A stretch of 64,000 bases of DNA from contig NZ_CP026681.1 in assembly GCF_002949735.1 (NCBI RefSeq), positions 1,116,001 through 1,180,000 on the forward strand. Reading direction: 5' to 3'. The notes under the pieces are model-generated. The model saw nothing but the letters and a program-made list of their open reading frames with translations, did not search any database and had not been told where the DNA came from. Source of the stretch: Nostoc sp. 'Peltigera membranacea cyanobiont' N6 (GTDB lineage Bacteria > Cyanobacteriota > Cyanobacteriia > Cyanobacteriales > Nostocaceae). The position numbers and the translations under genes were made by a program. Below are positions 7,639 to 15,565 of the stretch, in pieces (the stretch's first letter is position 1; the number at the start of each line of letters is the position of its first letter).

Positions 7639-9144
7639 AAATTAAGTTGATATATATTATTCGATTCGCATATTGACAAAAGGATTTTCCCCCAAGTCTT
7701 TTGAATTGCGATGCGATCTGGATTTTTGCCAAGCTGTATTAGTACATACCCCGGATGGCAGCTAACTTTACCTAAATTTCATGAAGTATCTGTATTCTTA
7801 TCATTTTCCAGTAATTTATTTTGGAGATTTACCAGTATAAATCAGTACAAATCACTAGAGAACTATTTACGAAGTCCGGTTTAATCAAATCTAGCCGACA
7901 TACTTCAATATCAGAATCTTTCTTTTAACAAATTTTTGAGCTTAAGAGCTTGTTATATATCAATATCATTAAGCAAAAGCTCATCTTACTATCTTGTGCT
8001 TTGTAATTTTTTTATAAAGTCTGAGAATGAGCTTATTTCGTCTCTAGATAAAGTTTCTTGAAAGGGTATAAATCATAGCTATAATGAATACACCGCAAAA
8101 AGAATTGAAACACACAATCATTTGTATAGGTTTATTTACCAATGAATAATGGTTGTAGGTTAAATCTTTTTGGGCAGTAGTTTTTCTCTTAGTTTTAAAT
8201 AGAAAAAAGCGGGTAACAGTGGAATTCTTAGCACAATCCAGATTAAAAATAATTGGGATAATCTCTAGATAGATAAATACAATTAATCTAAAAGTGCTGA
8301 GTTGAAAACAAATTATATCGCTATTTTGAAGAGAAAAATGTCTAGATTCTAATGGTATCTTTACGGTAATTTAGTGTAAAAAAAATGAAACGAAACTAAA
8401 ATATTATTATCGGCAGCCTTCAAGTAACATCACATAAATTTTATGCTAGTTTGCCTGTGTGAAATTACAGATAATGCTGTCAAAATTTGCTAAAAAAATG
8501 GTTCTTTACACTCAAAAAGCTGAGTCATATCCCATTTTGATTGACTGCAAGATTACTACCGAAAAGCAATCAGCTTAATCGTGGTAAGCCAAAAGTCTTA
8601 ACCGTTGAAGCAGATATTAGCTTATTGGTTACAGGAATGGGTGCAGACGGATATTTGCACTTTTAAGTGATTATTAGCGGTCTGTATATCTCACTACAAC
8701 CCGCCTGTAGTCCACTATTTCAGCCCGATCGTGATTCTAAAGCTTTATTTTTCATCAGTTATACAGATATTCTCATCAAGTGAGTTTAGCGAACTTGCTT
8801 AAGAGAGAATGTCAAATCCTTTTGATGGAGAATAATTTGATAAATCTTGATTGAGTCAACATTAGGTGTCCTCAAATTCATTTATAAAAGCTCTTTGTCA
8901 GGCTTTCCTGATGCTGTTAATAGGGTTATTATCCTCAGAAGGAACTATCTACTATTTTTGCTGTCAAAATAGTAACAAATAAAGTGTAAGTTTCTGATTT
9001 CTTTAGAAAATGATGAATCCTTTGACAAAACTACAGTTTTTAATATTAATGATATTACTTGTTTCCTGAGACAAATTCTGATAATCTTATCGGTTCCCTC
9101 TTTAACTTAGACTCTTTCGATAATCTAGATATACAGCAGATAGC
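7639..9144. other. 1.5 kb AT-rich stretch without recognisable genes
   Basis: All frames are broken by stops. No tRNA, long repeat or GCGATCGC site was recognised; the composition is more AT-rich than flanking genes. It could be decayed DNA, an unrecognised non-coding RNA, or a long regulatory space before the small RHH gene. Confidence 0.5.
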
Positions 9145-9321
9145 ATGATAATGACAAATAAAAAATGGGCCGTTAAACGCATAACAGTTAATCTCGCAAC
9201 ACAGGAAGCGGAAAAACTAGAAAAATATTGCCAACAAACAGGTAGACCTGCAACCGATGTGATTCGGGAACTGATTAGAAGTTTACCGATCTCCGATGAT
9301 GGCAAAGATGTAAACAAGTAA
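9145..9321 (+). CDS. Small ribbon-helix-helix (CopG/Arc-type) DNA-binding protein, 56-58 aa
   Basis: A short gene read directly from the DNA: ATG at 9145 or 9151, TAA at 9319-9321. The product has a basic N-terminus (KKWAVKR) and a beta strand ITVNLA. Helix A follows (EAEKLEKYCQQTG), then a turn and helix B (PATDVIRELIRSL). This is the layout of a MetJ/Arc/CopG fold that binds DNA as a dimer through the strand. Such proteins are antitoxins or autonomous repressors. No toxin gene follows it; downstream is a hairpin and then crtQ. The protein-like pattern makes a chance ORF unlikely. Confidence 0.75.
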   Translation: MIMTNKKWAVKRITVNLATQEAEKLEKYCQQTGRPATDVIRELIRSLPISDDGKDVNK

Positions 9322-9425
9322 GAACATACTTTCACTACTTACTAGATAACTGCTTTGCCACCAAAAAAATAGCTCCAATACTTTTTTGAGTCCGCCGCAA
9401 TGGACAATAATTTGTCTAACTGATA

Positions 9426-9448
9426 CAGACGCGTTTTTCTCGCGTCTG
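9426..9448 (+). terminator. CAGACGCG/CGCGTCTG hairpin
   Basis: A perfect 8-bp stem with a T-rich 7-base loop, between the RHH gene and crtQ. It could end the RHH transcript or sit in the crtQ leader. Confidence 0.45.
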
Positions 9449-9585
9449 GTCAATTGCTGGGACTAAAAGGAGATTTTAGTATCGACATTGCCATACCTTA
9501 ATATGTTGGTAGAGTTGATATTAAGTAGCGAATTCCGACACCAAGCCAGTTACAATCTGTAAAGAAACTGAAAAGGAACGACGGA

Positions 9586-11025
9586 ATGCGCGTTGCAATC
9601 GTAGGTGCGGGACTGGCTGGACTAGCAACCGCAATAGATTTAGCTGATGCTGGTTGTGAAATAGAGATATTTGAGTCTCGTCCGTTTGTGGGTGGTAAAG
9701 TTGGCAGTTGGGTTGATGGAGATGGCAACCATCTAGAAATGGGGTTGCATGTATTTTTCGGGTGCTACTACCAACTATTTGACTTGATGAAGAAAGTGGG
9801 GGTGTTAGAAAACTTACGTCTCAAGGAACATACTCACACTTTTATTAATAAAGGGGGGCGCACTGGTGGTTTGGATTTTCGCTTCTTTACAGGTGCGCCT
9901 TTCAATGGCTTAAAGGCATTTTTCACGACTTCTCAATTATCGTTGCAGGATAAACTGCAAAATGCGATCGCTTTGGGTACTAGTCCGATAGTTCGCGGAT
10001 TGGTAGACTTCAATGGGGCGATGAAAACTATTCGCAACTTAGATAAAGTTAGCTTTGCCGATTGGTTTCGCAGTCACGGTGGGAGTAATGGCAGCATTAA
10101 GCGGTTATGGAACCCCATCGCCTACGCATTGGGATTTATTGATTGCGAAAATATGTCTGCCCGTTGTATGTTAACGATATTCCAGTTATTTGCAGTCAGA
10201 ACTGAAGCTTCAGTTTTGCGAATGCTAGAAGGTTCTCCATCTGAATATTTACACAAGCCCATTCTGGAATATTTGGAAGCTAGAGGGACTAAAGTTTACA
10301 CCCGTCGGCAAGTTCGGGAAATTCAGTTTACAGAGTCAGCTGAACAAACCCGTGTCACTGGTATAGTAGTTGCCCAAGGTGATGCAGTAGAAACGATCGC
10401 TGCTGATGCTTACGTTTTTGCCTGTGATGTTCCAGGAATTCAACGCATCCTACCCCAGGAGTGGCGTAAGTGGTCAGAATTTGACAATATTTACAAACTG
10501 GATGCAGTGCCAGTAGCCACAGTGCAATTACGCTTCGATGGTTGGGTAACGGAACTGAACGATGGAGAGGAACGTAAACAGCTAAATCATGCGGCTGGAA
10601 TCGATAATTTGCTGTACACAGCCGATGCTGACTTTTCTTGTTTTGCTGATTTGGCGTTAACTAGCCCTGCTGATTATTATCGCCCAGGACAGGGATCTTT
10701 GTTGCAACTAGTCCTGACACCGGGAGATCCGTTTATTGCCCAAAGCAATGAAGCGATCGCAAATCATGTCCTCAAGCAAGTCCACGAACTGTTTCCCTCG
10801 TCACGAGAGCTAAATATGACTTGGTATAGTGTGGTAAAACTTGCTCAGTCTCTCTACCGAGAAGCACCAGGAATGGATGCGTATCGTCCCAATCAAAAAA
10901 CACCAGTAGATAATTTCTTCCTTGCAGGGAGTTATACCCAGCAAGACTACATCGACAGTATGGAAGGTGCTACTATTTCTGGACGGCGGGCGGCAAAAGT
11001 GATTTTGGAAAGTTTGAAGAAATAA
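9586..11025 (+). CDS. crtQ: 9,9'-di-cis-zeta-carotene desaturase (plant-type)
   Basis: Converts zeta-carotene to lycopene (via neurosporene) in carotenoid synthesis at the membrane. The N-terminal dinucleotide-binding motif GAGLAGLATAIDLADAG binds FAD, followed by FESRPFVGGKVGSW and the family block EMGLHVFFGCYYQLF. The C-terminal FAD-contact motif is FFLAGSYTQQDYIDSMEGA. At 479 aa it matches the plant/cyanobacterial CrtQ/ZDS length and not bacterial CrtI. The ATG at 9586 begins right at the FAD fold and is preceded by GAAAAGGAACGACGGA. It is followed by an SRPBCC-protein gene, the same pair order as crtQ and its neighbour in Synechocystis. Confidence 0.95.
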   Translation: MRVAIVGAGLAGLATAIDLADAGCEIEIFESRPFVGGKVGSWVDGDGNHLEMGLHVFFGCYYQLFDLMKKVGVLENLRLKEHTHTFINKGGRTGGLDFRFFTGAPFNGLKAFFTTSQLSLQDKLQNAIALGTSPIVRGLVDFNGAMKTIRNLDKVSFADWFRSHGGSNGSIKRLWNPIAYALGFIDCENMSARCMLTIFQLFAVRTEASVLRMLEGSPSEYLHKPILEYLEARGTKVYTRRQVREIQFTESAEQTRVTGIVVAQGDAVETIAADAYVFACDVPGIQRILPQEWRKWSEFDNIYKLDAVPVATVQLRFDGWVTELNDGEERKQLNHAAGIDNLLYTADADFSCFADLALTSPADYYRPGQGSLLQLVLTPGDPFIAQSNEAIANHVLKQVHELFPSSRELNMTWYSVVKLAQSLYREAPGMDAYRPNQKTPVDNFFLAGSYTQQDYIDSMEGATISGRRAAKVILESLKK

Positions 11026-11058
11026 CTAACCGCGAAGGACGCAAAGGAAGAAGAGAGA

Positions 11059-11505
11059 ATGTCAGATTGGTTAGAGCATACTGTGCAGGTAGAAGTAGAG
11101 GCTCCCATAGATTTAGTATGGAGCCTCTGGTCTGATTTGGAGCAAATGCCCCGGTGGATGAAGTGGATTGATTCTGTGAAAATTCCGCCAGATAATCCAG
11201 ATATATCTCTTTGGAAACTTCGTGCTGGTGGCGGTCTGGAATTTACCTGGAAATCCCGAATTCTCAAAGTTATCCCAAAGCAAATTATCCAATGGGAATC
11301 GATTGATGGTTTGCCGAATCAGGGAGCGATTCGCTTTTACGATCGCAATGGTAGTAGCATTGTCAAAATGACTATTTCCTACGCTATCCCCGGCATTCTT
11401 GGCAAAATTATGGATAACTTATTTTTGGGGCGGGTAGTTGAATCAACAATTCAAGCTGATTTGGAAAGGTTTAAAGAATACGCGCTGAATGTTAAAGGGA
11501 ATTGA
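11059..11505 (+). CDS. SRPBCC-family (START-like/polyketide cyclase) protein
   Basis: A 148-aa hydrophobic-ligand-binding fold, starting with the typical strand EHTVQVEVEAPIDLVWSLWSD and then PRWMKWI. The middle has GLEFTWKSRILKVIPKQIIQWESIDGLPNQG split across strands, and a long C-terminal helix. It begins 33 bases after crtQ and is very likely co-transcribed. The conserved pairing with crtQ suggests a role in carotenoid handling, but no activity is known from the sequence. Confidence 0.88.
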   Translation: MSDWLEHTVQVEVEAPIDLVWSLWSDLEQMPRWMKWIDSVKIPPDNPDISLWKLRAGGGLEFTWKSRILKVIPKQIIQWESIDGLPNQGAIRFYDRNGSSIVKMTISYAIPGILGKIMDNLFLGRVVESTIQADLERFKEYALNVKGN

Positions 11506-11515
11506 TATCCCTCTC

Positions 11516-11650
11516 CTAAGAAACAGTATTTGCTTGGGGCTGAGGAATGAGTTCAAAACCTAAAGCTAGAGCCTTCTTTGGAGGTTATTGATAACTCGTT
11601 CTTGGTAACGTTGTTCATAATAATCCATTCCAATATAGCAATCCTGAATG
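11516..11650 (-). pseudogene. C-terminal relic of a transposase-like protein
   Basis: Read leftward from about 11650: DCYIGMDYYEQRYQERVINNLQRR, then after a one-base frameshift ALALGFELIPQ to a stop at 11516. The DYYEQRYxxRVxxNLxRRA...LGFELxP pattern looks like the tail of a cyanobacterial insertion-sequence transposase; the exact IS family is not certain. No start and no upstream domain remain. Confidence 0.45.
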
Positions 11651-11864
11651 ATTCGTAAGAAAAGACTGAAAAGAATACAAGTAATATTTGCGACTACAAA
11701 GGGGTTGTGGCAATGTGGATGCGATCGCTAACAGAGTTTATCGAAAATAGCTCAGAACAGGTAGCTTAAAAAAAAAGAGATTTCTGATTTATTATCGGCG
11801 CGACGAGGCGAAATAGAGCGGAGCCGGAGATGCTCCGCCTCCGAATCTGGAAAGCTAGTTGTAT

Positions 11865-12180
11865 TTATGATTGATGAATGTCATTTGCTGTGGGTGGCAT
11901 AAATGGATATGTTTGGGGTCAGACTAACGAACGGATATCAATTCCAGTTGTCAACGCTCGTTATAAGCAAACATATTTTGGCGCATTAGACTATAAAACA
12001 AAATAATTTATAACTTCTGAAGCAAAAAAGGGAGACTCTGAAAATACAATTAAGTTTTTAGAATACCTTAAGTCAAAACGCCCTGAAGCTAAACTTTTAA
12101 TTATTTGGGATGGTGCTAGTTATCATTGCTCTCAGCAAATCCAAGATTATTTAGATTCCTTAAATAGGGAGTTAGAGGCA
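11865..12180 (+). pseudogene. IS630-type transposase relic (central part), broken
   Basis: Read in pieces: IDECHLLW, a one-base frameshift at about 11893, GYVWGQTNERISIPVV, TYFGALDYKTK, a stop codon at about 12004. It continues as SENTIKFLEYLKSKRPEAKLL and IIWDGASYH (the second catalytic Asp region), then QQIQDYLDSLNRELEA. It matches the DDE core of cyanobacterial IS630-family transposases. It stops at base 12180, exactly where the missing C-terminal part would begin; that part is found at 47.87-48.10 kb on the other strand and shares the 10 bases at 12171-12180. A palindrome-rich repeat (CGGAGCC...CTCCGCC) lies at 11815-11845 just before it. Confidence 0.8.
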
Positions 12181-12260
12181 TATAGTATTCTTATCACTAG
12201 ATTAGCGAGAAAGATTTTAATCTGACCCTCACGAATTTGGTTTAGGTAAAAACTGATAGC

Positions 12261-12368
12261 AAATTTATTGCTCGTTATAGCATTGATAGAACAATTAAGA
12301 TTTGGGAAGTGCCAGAATCAATTAATAACTGTAGTGACCAGCAAACACTGGTAGCTTATCTAACTTAG
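12261..12368 (+). pseudogene. Possible WD40-repeat protein tail
   Basis: An open frame without a start reads KFIARYSIDRTIKIWEVPE and runs to TAG at 12366-12368. The DRTIKIWEV ending resembles the last strand of a WD40 blade (DxTIKIWD). It overlaps the end of the convergent TPR gene. It may be a scrap of a lost gene; the call rests on one short motif. Confidence 0.3.
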
Positions 12369-12988
12369 TTTATGCTCGTTCGTAATTTCTTATGTACCTG
12401 CGCTAGATAGCACATATAATCATCAATTTTGTAATTATCAGCAGCTTTAACTATATAATCCTGAGCCAGATCAAGATTATTCTCAACTTCATAATATAAT
12501 CCCAAGTAAAGATGACTGTAAAAATTTCCCTTTATCCCTTCTGATTGACCAACAGTTAAAACATCATCTGGTGTACAATCTCCTGCATATAAATCATATA
12601 CGCGCTGCATGATGCGTCGAGGGTCATTTTTCACAGTTAGTAAAGAATTACGCGCCTCTTCAACACCTAACGAACGAGCTATGCAGAGATATCGCCATAC
12701 TGTTTCTTCTACATCTTGAGCATTCACTGTCAAATCTATTTCAAATTGTTCAGCACCCTCAGCAAATCTTTCTGCATAATAATACGATAATCCTCGTTGC
12801 CAGAGGTAGGGTTTAATACTACCATCCAATTGCTCTGCCATGTCAAAATCTTGAATAGATTCATCAATCTTGGCCAGTTGAAAGTTAACCATACCTCGAC
12901 GAATGTAAGCATTAGGGTTTTTCGGTTGATTGCGAATGGTTTCGTTCCAGCGCTGGAGTTGATTTTCTAGAGAATTTGAAAAAAACAT
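12365..12988 (-). CDS. TPR-repeat protein (207 aa)
   Basis: Soluble tetratricopeptide protein. TPR-like segments: AYIRRGMVNFQLAKIDESIQDFDMAEQL at about 27-54, LWQRGLSYYYAERFAEGAEQFE at about 62-83, and a last one near 165-195 (LYLGLYYEVENNLDLAQDYI). Similar one-gene TPR proteins occur in cyanobacteria and plastids, with no assigned partner. It faces the transposase graveyard at its 3' end; the SDR gene diverges from it 143 bases upstream. Confidence 0.82.
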   Translation of the reverse strand: MFFSNSLENQLQRWNETIRNQPKNPNAYIRRGMVNFQLAKIDESIQDFDMAEQLDGSIKPYLWQRGLSYYYAERFAEGAEQFEIDLTVNAQDVEETVWRYLCIARSLGVEEARNSLLTVKNDPRRIMQRVYDLYAGDCTPDDVLTVGQSEGIKGNFYSHLYLGLYYEVENNLDLAQDYIVKAADNYKIDDYMCYLAQVHKKLRTSIN

Positions 12989-13131
12989 GGGTTTTGAATT
13001 GGAATTAGATGCAGTTGATGTTTTAGGGATTGCGATCGCCTACATTACAACAAAAGGCGATCGCATCGGGCACTTGCAAGATAAACTCTTAGGTTATTAG
13101 CTTTAAAATAAAAAACCCCGCAGAATTACAA

Positions 13132-13920
13132 ATGAGCGATGTCGAAGGCGGGCTACGCCTACGCTGGACACTGACAGGAAAAAAAGCACTGATTACAGGT
13201 GCTACCAAAGGCATTGGACTAGCTGTTGCCAATGAGTTCTTATCTCTGGGTGCAGAAGTCACAATTGTGGCTCGGAATTCTCAGGATGTTAACCAACAAC
13301 TCAATATCTGGCAACAAGCAGGATTACCTGTTTATGGGATTACAGCAGATGTTGCAACCCCTGATGGGCGACAAGCCATTTTTGAGCAGGTTGGCAAAAC
13401 CTGGGATAAATTAGACATCCTGGTTAATAATGCGGGAACCAATATTAGCAAAAAAGTAGTAGAGTACACAGCCTCTGAGTATGAGTTTCTTATCCAGACA
13501 AACCAGACATCTATTTTTGAGATGTGCCGTCTATTTTACCCTCTGCTGCAAAATGGGGAAAACAGCAGCATTGTGAATATAAGTTCTGTAGCAGGTTTAG
13601 TCTCAAATCGTACAGGCGCTCCTTATGGTATGACGAAAGCAGCTATAAATCAACTGACGCGATCGCTATCAGTTGAATGGGCTTGCAATGGTATTAGGGT
13701 AAATACCGTAGCACCTTGGGCGATTCGCACACCTCTAACCGAGTCTGTACTCGATAACCAAGATTTTCTCAAATTAGTTTTATCACAAACACCTATAGGA
13801 AGGGTTGGTCAACCAGAAGAAGTAGCAGGTTTAGTGGCATTTCTTTGTATGCCTGCGGCATCTTTCATCACTGGACAATGTATCACTGTCGATGGTGGAT
13901 TTTTGGCTTTTGGTTTTTAA
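13132..13920 (+). CDS. Short-chain dehydrogenase/reductase (tropinone-reductase-like)
   Basis: Classical SDR with NAD(P)-binding TGATKGIGLA, NNAG (LVNNAGTN), catalytic Ser in NISSVAG and YxxxK (APYGMTKAAI); the C-terminus is ITVDGGFLAFGF. The substrate is unknown; plant tropinone-reductase-like enzymes are the closest pattern. The first about 12 residues (MSDVEGGLRLRW) are encoded by a GGCGGGCTACGCCTACGC repeat common in Nostoc, so the start region has been rewritten by a repeat; the conserved part begins at WTLTGKKALITG. Confidence 0.88.
   Translation: MSDVEGGLRLRWTLTGKKALITGATKGIGLAVANEFLSLGAEVTIVARNSQDVNQQLNIWQQAGLPVYGITADVATPDGRQAIFEQVGKTWDKLDILVNNAGTNISKKVVEYTASEYEFLIQTNQTSIFEMCRLFYPLLQNGENSSIVNISSVAGLVSNRTGAPYGMTKAAINQLTRSLSVEWACNGIRVNTVAPWAIRTPLTESVLDNQDFLKLVLSQTPIGRVGQPEEVAGLVAFLCMPAASFITGQCITVDGGFLAFGF
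13141..13165. repeat. GGCGGGCTACGCCTACGC repeat in the SDR start region
   Basis: A common Nostoc intergenic motif (self-complementary GGGCTACGCC core, like GGCGTAGCC at 32290 and 62012). Here it encodes residues 4-11 of the SDR. Confidence 0.6.
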
Positions 13921-14013
13921 GTGCCAAAACGAAATCCATCCACGAGGTAGAAGAAACTACTTGCAAAATTCAGTATTGTAGAGTTTGTGCCTTAAAATCA
14001 GGAAAAAACGCCC

Positions 14014-14727
14014 GTGGTTCCCATTAGAGATAATAATCCGACCAAAATCACGCCTTATGTAACTTATGGGTTGATTGCTGCCAATATCCTCGCTTTTATT
14101 TATGAAGCAAGTCTTCCCCCACAAGCATTAAATGGGTTTCTACACCTTGCGGCTGTAGTTCCACGAGAACTCACCTTAAGCTTCGGTGGTACTTCTCTAC
14201 ATCAACCAGTACCAGAGTGGGCAACTTTGATTACCTCGCAATTTTTGCATGGTGGTTTCTTGCACTTAGCTGGCAATATGCTGTTTCTTTGGATTTTTGG
14301 TAACAACGTTGAAGATAAGTTAGGTCATGCCAAATACTTGCTGTTTTATTTATCTTGCGGTGTTTTGGCATCATTAACTCAGTGGTTCTTCGCTCAAGAT
14401 TCTAGTATTCCATCTTTGGGCGCAAGTGGTGCGATCGCAGGTATTCTGGGAGCATACATTCTCCGCTTTCCTAACGCTGAAGTTCTCGGTATAGTGCCTT
14501 TAGGATTTTTCTTCCCGACTTTCCGCGTTCCGGCATATTTCTTTTTGGGATTCTGGTTTCTCGAACAAGCCTTCTACGGGCTTGCTAGTCTTGAAACACC
14601 TACAAACATTGGTATGGAAAGCGGCGGTATTGCCTACTGGGCCCATGCAGGCGGATTTATCTTTGGGGCAATTCTCGGCCCACTGTTGGGTTTATTTAGC
14701 GATAAATCCCAGGAAGAATCTTGGTAA
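14014..14727 (+). CDS. Rhomboid-family intramembrane serine protease (copy 1)
   Basis: A membrane protease that cuts substrates within or near transmembrane helices. Rhomboid features: FLHGGFLHLAGNMLFLWIFGN (N-terminal L1-TM2 block), catalytic Ser in LGASGAIAG, and catalytic His in WAHAGGF; about six to seven helices over 237 aa. The GTG start at 14014 is preceded by AGGA with a 10-base spacer. The next gene, a tandem paralog, has the same arrangement (AGGAAAAACACCTGTG against AGGAAAAAACGCCCGTG), which supports GTG as the true start in both. Confidence 0.93.
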   Translation: MVPIRDNNPTKITPYVTYGLIAANILAFIYEASLPPQALNGFLHLAAVVPRELTLSFGGTSLHQPVPEWATLITSQFLHGGFLHLAGNMLFLWIFGNNVEDKLGHAKYLLFYLSCGVLASLTQWFFAQDSSIPSLGASGAIAGILGAYILRFPNAEVLGIVPLGFFFPTFRVPAYFFLGFWFLEQAFYGLASLETPTNIGMESGGIAYWAHAGGFIFGAILGPLLGLFSDKSQEESW

Positions 14728-14859
14728 AAGTAATTCTTTATAGTATTACAACCACCCTCAATTATAGTGATTGATTTAATAGGTTAAATTGCCTAACCTT
14801 CGCAACTGTTAGCCTTACAAGCTATATTGCAGTTAGTCAATAATTTAGGAAAAACACCT

Positions 14860-15531
14860 GTGTTTCCCCTCTACGACGAAAATCCAACGCGAATCACCCC
14901 GTATTTCACCTACGGGTTAATTGGCATGAATATTGTAGTTTTTATTCACGAGGTGAGCCTGTCACATGCACAATTGAGTCAATTTTTAAATCAGTATGCG
15001 GTAGTGCCTCAAGAGTTAACTACCAATTTGAATGGGGAGTGGATAACCTTATTTACGTCACAATTCTTACACGGTGGTTGGTGGCACTTAATCTCAAATA
15101 TGGTGTTTCTCTGGGTTTTTGGCAACAATATTGAAGATCGATTGGGTCATGCCAAATATCTGATTTTTTATTTAGCGTGTGGTGCTTTAGCTGCCTTATG
15201 CCAATGGTTTATTGGTATGAATTCTGAGATTCCTTCCTTGGGAGCAAGTGGTGCAATTTCTGGGGTTTTGGGTGCGTATATTATCCGCTTTCCCCACGCT
15301 AAAGTCATGACCTTAATATTTTTGGGTTTTTTTATCACCACAATCAGAGTTCCAGCATTAGTAATAATTGGACTTTTTGTGGTGCAGAATTTAATCTCCG
15401 GTCTTGCTACCCTGCAAACAGCCGCTAATATGACTGTGCAAACTGGTGGAGTTGCCTATTGGGCGCACATTGGTGGTTTTGCTTTTGGCGTAATTCTCGC
15501 TCCCCTATTTGGGTTGTTTAGACGTGACTAA
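14860..15531 (+). CDS. Rhomboid-family intramembrane serine protease (copy 2)
   Basis: Tandem paralog of the preceding gene with the same motifs: FLHGGWWHLISNMVFLW, LGASGAISG (Ser), YWAHIGGFAFG (His). An upstream in-frame TTG at 14827 would add 11 residues. The GTG at 14860 is preferred because copy 1 uses GTG at the equivalent residue with a near-identical ribosome binding site, and the proteins align from there (VFPLYDENPTRITPYFTYG against VPIRDNNPTKITPYVTYG). The 132-base spacer suggests co-transcription or separate promoters. Both active-site residues are kept, so neither copy looks dead. Confidence 0.92.
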   Translation: MFPLYDENPTRITPYFTYGLIGMNIVVFIHEVSLSHAQLSQFLNQYAVVPQELTTNLNGEWITLFTSQFLHGGWWHLISNMVFLWVFGNNIEDRLGHAKYLIFYLACGALAALCQWFIGMNSEIPSLGASGAISGVLGAYIIRFPHAKVMTLIFLGFFITTIRVPALVIIGLFVVQNLISGLATLQTAANMTVQTGGVAYWAHIGGFAFGVILAPLFGLFRRD

Positions 15532-15565
15532 TGGATAATTGGGTATTGGCAATTAAATCTTGTTC

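Noticed and set aside
8563..8667. Short frame VEADISLLVTGMGADGYLHF in the gene-free stretch
   Set aside because: Too short, no start with ribosome binding site, no recognised family.
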